Shown here one piece after another: positions 7,529 to 14,813 of a stretch of DNA of 25,314 nucleotides (its first letter is position 1; the number at the start of each line of letters is the position of its first letter). The translations under genes were made by a program, and so were the position numbers. This DNA is from CAYQZD01 sp964421875 (GTDB lineage Bacteria > Electryoneota > Tariuqbacteria > Tariuqbacterales > Tariuqbacteraceae): contig CAYQZD010000049.1 of assembly GCA_964421875.1 (NCBI GenBank), forward strand, positions 1-25,314, given 5' to 3'. Below the pieces are notes generated by a model that was not told the origin of the DNA, did not search any database, and worked only from the letters and a program-made list of their open reading frames with translations.

Positions 7529-7556
7529 TGCTGCAGAGTGCGGGGACTCTGCAGCA
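7529..7556. repeat. Palindromic repeat, family A
   Basis: Perfect 11-bp arms TGCTGCAGAGT (7529-7539) and ACTCTGCAGCA (7546-7556) with loop GCGGGG, the same loop as the copy at 6505-6532. Confidence 0.8.
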
Positions 7557-7569
7557 CAAAGAGTTATCT

Positions 7570-7587
7570 GGTGGGTTAAAACCCACC
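7570..7587. repeat. Palindromic repeat, family B
   Basis: GGTGGGTT (7570-7577) and AACCCACC (7580-7587) around AA, followed by CTAC as in the copy at 6605-6623. It lies just downstream of a family A copy, as on the other side of the ferredoxin pair. Confidence 0.78.
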
Positions 7588-7683
7588 CTACAACTAAAGA
7601 CCTGAGTTAACGGATTGTTTTGTAATGTTGTGAAATAGTTATATTCAAGGTAAGCGGGTTGACGATAGGATTTTTACGGGATT

Positions 7684-7699
7684 TGGCGCAATTATTGCT
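7684..7699 (+). promoter_or_regulatory. Sigma54-type (-24/-12) promoter upstream of the C25 protein
   Basis: TGGCGCAATTATTGC followed by T. It keeps the invariant GG (7685-7686) and GC (7697-7698) at the required 12-base offset, and it matches the TGGCAC-N5-TTGC consensus at every other defined base except A to G at the fifth position. Predicted start is near 7710, leaving a leader of about 197 bases. A sigma54 activator gene is present at 17593-19101. Confidence 0.65.
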
Positions 7700-7906
7700 T
7701 GATTATTTAACTTGGTTACAATCTGTGTTAATACTGTAGATCTAATACCACATTTCTGCTTTTAATATCCTGTTTTTCTGAGGATTTAACATATTAAGTC
7801 CCTGCTTCGCGTGTACTTCACTGTTCATAGTTAGTGCATCTAGTACTTAGATTTAGCGCATATATTTCACACCGGTAAAGCTAACTTCACTGCTACAGGA
7901 GCTGAT

Positions 7907-10900
7907 ATGAAGAAAAACGATTTTCTTGCCTTAGCGATACTGTTGGTAGCAACTATCGTCACCACAGCTTCGGCCTCATTTCCCCCTCGGATTGAGTGGA
8001 TAGGGCATGCGATTGCGCCTGATGAAGCCCCGGTTCGTGTAGAAGTACCCATTTCCTCCTCATCCCGGACGCTGGTGAACTTCGAAATTGCCGGCGCGGA
8101 GATGATAACCTATGTCAGCCGTGAAGGCGGTGAAATCGAAATAGCGGGGGAAGGACACACACTTACTCAGGGCGTCCCTTCGCTTCCTTTTGTTTCGAGG
8201 ATGATTGCCATTCCCGCTCGGGCTAGAGTGGAATTCGATTACAGTTACAGTGAAGTGGAAGTCAGGGATGATGTGAGCATTCTCCCCACTATGGACAGTC
8301 CCATATCTGAGATCGATTCCGAGGTAAAACTCAACCGCAATTCGGAAATCTACAACACCGACGCCGAGTTTCCCGGCCAATTGGTTCAATTGAGCGAGCC
8401 GGTGATTATGGGCGACCTTCGCATGGTTCGGGTAACGGTTAATCCTGTCCGCTACAATCCGGTTCAGCGCCAGTTATCTATCTACCACAATGTCAACGTC
8501 ACTCTACGCTACGAGGATGGCGGGAGGGTGAATACCCTTTCGCAGGAGCCTCGGCGGATTTCCCGCTCCTTCGCTCAGATCTATCGCGCTCACGTAGCTA
8601 ATTTCGACCAGCTCGACCTAGAAGTCGATGAGAAATGGGGGAGCATGCTGATTGTCACTCCCGATAATCCTACCGTACGTAGTTATGTCAATCTTCTCGC
8701 TGATTGGAAACGGCGTAAGGGTATGAACACGGTTGTCGCCACTCTGTCCGAGACAGGCGGGAGTTTCAGCCAGATTAAGAGCTTTGTCCAAAACGCCTAC
8801 AATACCTGGGAACCGAAACTGGCTTATCTTATTCTGATTGGGGACACTCAAGGCTCAGTGGCGGTTCCCGCCTCCAACAGCACCGGCGACCACCAATACG
8901 GAACACTCGCGGGCAACGATTATCTCGCCGATATTGCGGTGGGACGCTTCTCTTGCAGTAACACTTCGCAGCTCCAGGTCGAAGTTAATAAAGTCATTGG
9001 CTATGAATCCGAACCTTATATCGGCACTCAACCCGAATGGTATAAAAAAGGTGCGGTTTGCGCCGGAGAACGAATTTCCGGCATCTCCACCATTATGGTC
9101 AATCGCGCCATCCGTTTCCGCGCCCTTAGAAACAACTATATCCAGGTGGATACGCTTTGGTATACGATGGGAGGGTCGATAGCTTCCTTCACCAATAACA
9201 GCATCAACAGCGGAATCGGATTTTACAACTACCGCGGCTACTACGGTATGAGTGGATACAGCAATTCTTATATCAATCAGCTTTCCAATTATCATCGCCT
9301 CCCCTTTGTGGTAACTATCACCTGCGGTACCGGGGACATTGTCGGTTCCAGCAGCGATTATCCTGAAGAATTTTTCCGGGTTGGCACCGCCACCAATCCC
9401 AAAGGGGCCATTGCCGCTATCGGAACCGCCACTACCGGAACCAACACCCGATGCAACAACTGTGTGGACGATGGAATTTTCGGCGCCCTTTTCGACTATG
9501 GAATATATCAGTTCGGGGACGCGCTGGTCAGCTCCAAATTCAGCCTCTACCTTAGCTATCCTAACCATTCCAGCTATGTCACAAATTATTCCAACTGGAA
9601 TAATCTTATCGGCGACCCCAGTTGTCAGTTGTGGACCGACACGCCGGACATCATCAGCGTTACCCATCCCGACACCCTCCCCTTGGGATCATCCTTTATT
9701 CAAATACATGCTGAGCATTTTCCCACGCGGATTCCTATGGGTGGCGTCGATGTTTGTCTTTACGGATCAGAAATATACGAGACTGCGATTACGGATGAGA
9801 ACGGCGATGTTCTTTTCCCATTGTCTGGATTGGTCTCCGGTGATGTCTATGTTACCTGCACCAAGCACAACTATATCCCCTATCTCAGCGATTTCACTAT
9901 CGCATCGGCGGGGGTGTTCGTTGGCGTGGACAGCTTTGTGGTCGATGACGATAACCTTGGCCGTTCCAGCGGTAACGGAGATGGATTAGTAAATCCCGGC
10001 GAGACAATTGAATTAGGGCTGATTTTAAAGAATTATGGCAATCGGACTGCCGCCACCGGTATTCAAACAGTGATGAGCTGTCCACACAACTTGATAACGA
10101 TCGAAGACTCGACTCAAAGTTTCTCTAATCTTAATCCGTTGAGTCAGTCTCCTCTGACCTTCGGTTATGTTTTCAGTGTGGGTCAGGAGATGGCGCACGG
10201 AGAGACTATTCCGTTAATCCTCAGAGTCACCGCCGATCAAGACGCCTGGAACGCATATGTTCCTTTGATTACTGCGGCGCCGGATATTGAATTCCGTAAT
10301 TACATGGTCTATGATCCGAACAACCGTTTGGACCCGGGCGACAGTTCACCGCTGGTTGTGGGGATAACCAATATTGGTGGTGTGACCGCCTCCAATCTGG
10401 AAGCTTTGATGGTCAGTGACAATCCTTCGGTGTCAGTCGATCCTATTCCCTCCGGTTTCGGCAATGTTGTCCCACAACAGAATGCTGCGGGGGATACCTT
10501 TATCGTAACCGTTCTGCCGACCGCTCCTCCCGGGATGCCCGCGCGATTCCAACTGTATTTCTCCGGGAGTCAGGGATTCGTCGATACCACTAATTTTGAA
10601 ATCGTTATCGGCGAGATTCAGGCGGGCGACCCTACGGGTCCGGACGATTACGGTTATTGGGCGGTCGACAACAGCGACACATCTTATCTGAACCGTCCGA
10701 TTTATAGTTGGGTGGAAGTCGATCCCAATCACGGCGGCGCCGGAACCCTGATTACATTGAACGATTACGGCAACGAACAGGACGACACGGAATTGGTGAA
10801 TCTGCCTTTCAATTTTTTTTACTACGGTGAACGATACACAGAGATTTCGGTCTGTTCCAACGGCTGGCTCGCTTTTGGCGATATGACCTACTTCACTCTT

Positions 10901-12475
10901 TTCCGCAACTGGCCCATCCCCACCACTTTGGGTCCCTACGCGATGGCAGCCCCCTTCTGGGACGATTTGTATTTGACCTCACAGGGACGGGTGTATCAAT
11001 ACTATGACCAGGCGAATCATCGTTTTATTGTGGAATGGAGCCGGGTGCGGAACCGGGGGTCAGGCACTCCGACTGAAACTTTCGAAGTAATCCTGCTTGA
11101 TCCCGCTCATTATGTAACCCCTACCGGTGATGGAGAAATCATCTTCCTATACCATACTATAAGCAACGTGCAGGGTTCCTACAGCGACAACGATTATGCC
11201 ACCGTCGGTATCAAAAGCCCGGACAACCTTGACGGGATCCAATACAGTTATTGGAATCATTACGCTTCAGGAGCCGCCACCCTCAGCGCCAACCTTGCGG
11301 TAAAATTCACCACTAGAACTCCCATTAACGCTCGTCCTCCGGTGATAGTGCACAATCCTCATCCCAATGTCACTCAGCGTGACACCGCGTATTTCATCCA
11401 TGCTCTGGTTTCCAGTTGGGCCGGTTTGGATTACAGTGAGATGAGCGTGCATTACGCAAACCGTCCTTCGGGACCCTACAACGAAATTCCTTTAATGCCT
11501 ATGACCACCGGTGTGGAGCGGGAGTTTTTAGGGATTATTCCCGAGCAATCCCCCGGGACTGCGGTTTATTATTACCTTCGAGCGCGGGACTTGAATGGCG
11601 CCGAATCTATGCTGCCGGCTAGCGCGCCGAATTCCACTTTCAATTTCCTGATTGGTCCTCAGGTTCAGGTAGTTTTCGACGATGTCGAGGTTGAACGGGG
11701 GTGGACTTTGGGCGCCCCGGGGGACAGCGCTACTACCGGAGTGTGGATACGGGAGGATCCGGTGGAATCTATTGCCGATAACAATGCCGTGGTTCAACCT
11801 GAAGACGACCATACTCCGGCTCCGGGTCATATCTGTTTCGTTACCGGGAACGCCGATATCGGGGCTGTAGCGGGAACGAACGACGTCGACCACGGCCAAA
11901 CTACTCTGATATCTCCCGCCTACGACTTGTCGGGGGTAGCGCACCCGATGATTTCCTACTGGTATTGGTACACTAACGACCAGGGTAACAACCCTGGGCA
12001 GGATGATTGGGTGGTGGAGGTCTCAAATAATAACGGCAGCTCCTGGCACACGGTGATCGACACCCGCGCCTCAACCCCTCAGATATGGCAGCGATATCAG
12101 TTTATGCTGGAGAACTTTTGTCAACCTTCAGCTTCGGTAAAAATGCGTTTCATCGCTTCTGACTTGAGTCCGGGTTCCCTGGTCGAGGCCTGCATCGACG
12201 ATTTCAGCATAGTGGGTGTGGATACCACTTGGGGAAATCCCAGTGAGGAATGGACCGTCGCCGCTGCCGCAAAAGTGGATATTCGTGTTGAAGGTAAAGA
12301 TCTGGTTTTATATTGGGATCCGATATCCGGCGCGAGATCTTATTGTGTTTATCAGGGGCGTTTTCCGGATTTCCGTTATAATGAAGGGACATTACTGTGT
12401 AATGTGGATAAATGTTCCTGCGTGGTTGAACAACCTACAGATCACGTTTTCTTTAAAATCCGCGCAGTCCGTTAG
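7907..12475 (+). CDS. Large secreted C25 (gingipain-type) peptidase-family protein, catalytic His apparently lost
   Basis: A 1522-residue exported protein. Residues 1-24 are a signal peptide. About 30-240 resembles the C25 propeptide. About 245-580 is the caspase-like C25 domain (MLIVTPDNP, YLILIGD, ADIAVGRFSC). The candidate nucleophile Cys473 lies in ITCGTGDI, matching the family's C-G-x-G block. The preceding block, normally NYxGHG with the catalytic histidine, reads NYRGYYG (441-447), so tyrosine replaces histidine. C-terminal to this lie an Ig-like segment (about 581-670), CARDB-like segments from the linker GNGDGLVNPGE (689-699) to about 900, a beta domain at about 930-1135 (SVCSNGWLAFGD), an Ig-like piece, an MAM-like jelly roll (about 1255-1440) and a fibronectin-like tail. 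No T9SS sorting domain is visible at the C-terminus. It may be an adhesin or pseudopeptidase. A sigma54-type promoter lies upstream. Confidence 0.85.
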   Translation: MKKNDFLALAILLVATIVTTASASFPPRIEWIGHAIAPDEAPVRVEVPISSSSRTLVNFEIAGAEMITYVSREGGEIEIAGEGHTLTQGVPSLPFVSRMIAIPARARVEFDYSYSEVEVRDDVSILPTMDSPISEIDSEVKLNRNSEIYNTDAEFPGQLVQLSEPVIMGDLRMVRVTVNPVRYNPVQRQLSIYHNVNVTLRYEDGGRVNTLSQEPRRISRSFAQIYRAHVANFDQLDLEVDEKWGSMLIVTPDNPTVRSYVNLLADWKRRKGMNTVVATLSETGGSFSQIKSFVQNAYNTWEPKLAYLILIGDTQGSVAVPASNSTGDHQYGTLAGNDYLADIAVGRFSCSNTSQLQVEVNKVIGYESEPYIGTQPEWYKKGAVCAGERISGISTIMVNRAIRFRALRNNYIQVDTLWYTMGGSIASFTNNSINSGIGFYNYRGYYGMSGYSNSYINQLSNYHRLPFVVTITCGTGDIVGSSSDYPEEFFRVGTATNPKGAIAAIGTATTGTNTRCNNCVDDGIFGALFDYGIYQFGDALVSSKFSLYLSYPNHSSYVTNYSNWNNLIGDPSCQLWTDTPDIISVTHPDTLPLGSSFIQIHAEHFPTRIPMGGVDVCLYGSEIYETAITDENGDVLFPLSGLVSGDVYVTCTKHNYIPYLSDFTIASAGVFVGVDSFVVDDDNLGRSSGNGDGLVNPGETIELGLILKNYGNRTAATGIQTVMSCPHNLITIEDSTQSFSNLNPLSQSPLTFGYVFSVGQEMAHGETIPLILRVTADQDAWNAYVPLITAAPDIEFRNYMVYDPNNRLDPGDSSPLVVGITNIGGVTASNLEALMVSDNPSVSVDPIPSGFGNVVPQQNAAGDTFIVTVLPTAPPGMPARFQLYFSGSQGFVDTTNFEIVIGEIQAGDPTGPDDYGYWAVDNSDTSYLNRPIYSWVEVDPNHGGAGTLITLNDYGNEQDDTELVNLPFNFFYYGERYTEISVCSNGWLAFGDMTYFTLFRNWPIPTTLGPYAMAAPFWDDLYLTSQGRVYQYYDQANHRFIVEWSRVRNRGSGTPTETFEVILLDPAHYVTPTGDGEIIFLYHTISNVQGSYSDNDYATVGIKSPDNLDGIQYSYWNHYASGAATLSANLAVKFTTRTPINARPPVIVHNPHPNVTQRDTAYFIHALVSSWAGLDYSEMSVHYANRPSGPYNEIPLMPMTTGVEREFLGIIPEQSPGTAVYYYLRARDLNGAESMLPASAPNSTFNFLIGPQVQVVFDDVEVERGWTLGAPGDSATTGVWIREDPVESIADNNAVVQPEDDHTPAPGHICFVTGNADIGAVAGTNDVDHGQTTLISPAYDLSGVAHPMISYWYWYTNDQGNNPGQDDWVVEVSNNNGSSWHTVIDTRASTPQIWQRYQFMLENFCQPSASVKMRFIASDLSPGSLVEACIDDFSIVGVDTTWGNPSEEWTVAAAAKVDIRVEGKDLVLYWDPISGARSYCVYQGRFPDFRYNEGTLLCNVDKCSCVVEQPTDHVFFKIRAVR

Positions 12476-12526
12476 ATACCTCACGAAAAAGTATGAACTG
12501 ACTAATCACAATTCTATTCTACAAAC

Positions 12527-12553
12527 CCGGTCAGATTGCTGGCCGGTTTTTTT
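12527..12553 (+). terminator. Rho-independent terminator after the C25 gene
   Basis: CCGGTCA (12527-12533) pairs with TGGCCGG (12540-12546), with one G-U wobble, around a six-base loop. Seven T residues follow. It lies about 50 bases after the stop codon. Confidence 0.8.
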
Positions 12554-12759
12554 ATTTATAAACGTAACAATTTACCGGTCTGAAGCGGACATTTACAAGT
12601 CTTTGATTATTAAGAATAAAGATTCACAGCAGATTACGAGGATTAAACGGATTCGATGAGCCTATAGTAATTAATAACAAGAACATACTATTGTGAAAAA
12701 CAGGTACAATTTACGATAAGTAAAGAGATACCAGCAAGAAACTATTTTAGAGCGAATAT

Positions 12760-12787
12760 TTGACTTTTTGTAAAAATTTGTTATAAT
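12760..12787 (+). promoter_or_regulatory. Sigma70-type promoter of citrate synthase
   Basis: TTGACT (12760-12765), a 16-base spacer and a perfect TATAAT (12782-12787). Predicted start is near 12794. Confidence 0.68.
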
Positions 12788-12972
12788 TACTATTCTTAGA
12801 GTAGAAACTGTGTCACCACTTGCACCATATTTCACAAATAATCCCATAATACAATAATACAATAGTAAATCATCAAGGATGCGCTTTTCTCAGCCATCCT
12901 AACCGAACCTTTGAGAATAACGCGCCGCGACTGGGGCAGTGTTATTTTCAGACTTAATTAGGAGGACTTTTA

Positions 12973-14250
12973 ATGTCTTTATTGAAGGAAAAGCTTGCCG
13001 CTAAAATCCCCGTTTGGCGCGAGGAAATTAGAGGTATCGTTAAGGAACACGGCGATACTAAAATCTCCGATGTGTCTATCACTCAAGCGTATGGTGGAAT
13101 GCGAGGTGTTAAAGGGATGGTATGCGACACCTCGGAAGTCCCGCCGGATAAGGGACTCCGCATCAGAGACATCCCCATCGGCGATCTCACCGATAAGCTT
13201 CCCGAAGAAATCTTTTTCCTGCTCTGCACCGGCGAACTTCCCAACGCTGATGAGCTAAAGGACCTGCAAAAAGAGTATTCCGAGAAGGGTGAAGTTCCTC
13301 AGTATGTCTGGGATGTGCTGAAGGCTATGCCCAAGGACTCGCATCCTATGTGTATGCTCGACACCGGTATTTTGGTGATGGAAAGGGAATCTATCTATCG
13401 CCAGCGCTACACCGAGGGTATGACCAAGATGGAATACTGGGAACCCACTCTGGAAGATTCAATGAATCTGCTCGCCAAGCTTCCTGCCCTGGCTGCGGGA
13501 GTTTATCGTATGCGTTTCGAAAAGGGCGCCCGTATTCCTTACGACAAGAACCTGGATTGGGGCGGCAACTACGCCAAGATGCTTGGCGTCGATGATCTCA
13601 GTGGGAAATTCGCCGACCTTATCCGCCTTTATCTCACCCTTCACAGCGACCATGAAGGCGGGAACGTTTCGGCGCATACCTGCCACTGTGTAGGTTCAGC
13701 GCTTTCCGACGCCTACTATGCCGTTTCCGCCGGTCTTAATGGGCTGGCTGGTCCACTTCACGGTTTGGCAAACCAGGAATGTTTGGGCTGGATTCTTCAG
13801 GTGAATGAGAAATTCGGCGGCGTTCCTTCGGATGAACAGCTCCGGCAGTTCGCCTGGGATACACTGAACTCCGGAAAGGTTATCCCGGGCTACGGGCACG
13901 CCGTCCTCAGGGTTACCGACCCGCGTTTCTCCGCATTCATCGCTTTCGGCAAGAATTACTGTATGAGCAGCGAAGCGGTTCAGACAGTGGTCAAGGTTTA
14001 CGATGTGGTTCCCGGTGTGCTCAAAGAGCATGGCAAAGCCAAGAATCCCTGGCCCAACGTGGACGCGGGTTCCGGGGCGCTTCTGTTCCACTACGGTCTT
14101 ACCGAATTCCCCTACTACACAGTACTCTTCAGCGTTTCCCGTGCGATGGGGATGTGTTCACAGTTAGTGGTCAATCGAGCCATTGGGACCGCTATCGAGA
14201 GACCCAAATCGGTTACTACGGAATGGATGAAGGGTCAGATTGGCAAGTAA
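12973..14250 (+). CDS. gltA: Citrate synthase, eukaryote-like type I
   Basis: A 425-residue enzyme condensing acetyl-CoA and oxaloacetate to citrate, the entry step of the TCA cycle. It resembles the mitochondrial form more than the usual bacterial type. Visible blocks are HSDHEGGNVSAHT (224-236), AGPLHGLANQE (259-269), PGYGHAVLR (305-313), PWPNVDAGSGALL (359-371) and ERPKS (409-413). By comparison with the pig enzyme, the catalytic residues are His263, His309 and Asp364; all are present, as are the oxaloacetate-binding arginines around 390 and 402. Type I enzymes are dimers and usually lack the allosteric NADH site of Gram-negative hexamers. AGGAGG (12960-12965) precedes the ATG. It is monocistronic, with its own promoter and a strong terminator. 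The gene symbol is functional rather than orthologous. Confidence 0.96.
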   Translation: MSLLKEKLAAKIPVWREEIRGIVKEHGDTKISDVSITQAYGGMRGVKGMVCDTSEVPPDKGLRIRDIPIGDLTDKLPEEIFFLLCTGELPNADELKDLQKEYSEKGEVPQYVWDVLKAMPKDSHPMCMLDTGILVMERESIYRQRYTEGMTKMEYWEPTLEDSMNLLAKLPALAAGVYRMRFEKGARIPYDKNLDWGGNYAKMLGVDDLSGKFADLIRLYLTLHSDHEGGNVSAHTCHCVGSALSDAYYAVSAGLNGLAGPLHGLANQECLGWILQVNEKFGGVPSDEQLRQFAWDTLNSGKVIPGYGHAVLRVTDPRFSAFIAFGKNYCMSSEAVQTVVKVYDVVPGVLKEHGKAKNPWPNVDAGSGALLFHYGLTEFPYYTVLFSVSRAMGMCSQLVVNRAIGTAIERPKSVTTEWMKGQIGK

Positions 14251-14288
14251 TCGAACAGAAAACTGTTTCATTATTTGTTGCTGCTGTA

Positions 14289-14324
14289 AAACGGCGGGGA
14301 ATAATTCCCCGCCGTTTGTTTTTT
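14289..14324 (+). terminator. Strong rho-independent terminator after citrate synthase
   Basis: Perfect 13-bp stem, with arms 14289-14301 and 14305-14317 (AAACGGCGGGGAA and its complement), loop TAA, then TTTGTTTTTT. This is the strongest terminator in the window. Confidence 0.95.
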
Positions 14325-14813
14325 CTATGGGGGCGGATTATCATAAATTTGAGAATAATTGCTGTATTATCATAGAGGAGAAACAAGGCACCCAGCGGTT
14401 AATTACGCTTATTTCCAGAAGATAACGATAACATCAATTCCATACTTGCACCCATCATCGCTGTCACTTCGATTTACGAAAAAGAATATTGGTCAGGATT
14501 CGTCTTGCAAAATATTCATACCGTTATGCTGAAATTTTTGCACTGTTTTGCAATTTTTTCTTGACTCTTATATTATTTATTGCTAATTTCAATTGTTTCC
14601 GAGAATTCCACCTGAGTTTTAATCCTGCAACTTGACCTGCAATCGCTCGATGTGTTTGATACCTCTTAAGTCAGCCCGCTCGGATTTTTTTTGTTTCCCG
14701 GGGATTCTAATTATTCAGAGTTTTCGTTGAGAAAATATCTTCATTTTACATTTTGAATTTCCTCGGCGTGATTTTGTAATTCACAAAATATCTCCCAATT
14801 ATTTGGGTTTAAG
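14325..14813. other. AT-rich intergenic region with promoter
   Basis: Apart from the promoter at 14561-14589 I see no gene, RNA or strong hairpin here. Two TTGCA-like boxes (14528-14552 region) do not have sigma54 spacing. Confidence 0.5.
14561..14589 (+). promoter_or_regulatory. Candidate sigma70-type promoter for the T9SS-sorted protein
   Basis: TTGACT (14561-14566), 17-base spacer, TAATTT (14584-14589). Predicted start is near 14596, leaving a leader of about 218 bases. Confidence 0.5.

Larger units (their letters stand above)
7403..7906. other. Intergenic region with repeats and sigma54-type promoter
   Basis: This 504-base gap holds family A (7529-7556) and family B (7570-7587) palindromes, then a -24/-12 element at 7684-7698. 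The remaining leader to the ATG at 7907 is AT-rich, with AGGAG at 7897-7901 as ribosome site. No terminator for the ferredoxin operon is obvious. Confidence 0.6.
12476..12972. other. Intergenic region with terminator, promoter and structured leader
   Basis: This 497-base gap holds the C25 terminator, an AT-rich stretch with no gene, the citrate synthase promoter (12760-12787) and a leader of about 178 bases. In the leader, AGGATG/CATCCT (12876-12881 and 12895-12900) and AATAAC/GTTATT (12916-12921 and 12941-12946) could form two hairpins before the ribosome site. I do not recognise a known riboswitch. Confidence 0.55.

Noticed and set aside
6442..7587. CRISPR-like array from clustered repeats
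   Set aside because: The repeats are different palindromes at irregular spacing with genes between them; there are no regular spacers or cas genes.
8855..9667. 270-codon open frame on the minus strand inside the C25 gene
   Set aside because: It is antisense to the conserved catalytic domain, is Gly/Val-rich and has no recognisable motif; a shadow of codon bias.
14491..14510. Possible sigma54 site upstream of the beta-helix gene
   Set aside because: GG and GC are 11 or 16 bases apart rather than 12, and the TGGCAC block is missing.
14538..14553. TTGCACTGTTTTGCAA as operator or sigma54 element
   Set aside because: It is an imperfect palindrome in AT-rich DNA, without GG at -24 and with wrong spacing; no regulator points to it.
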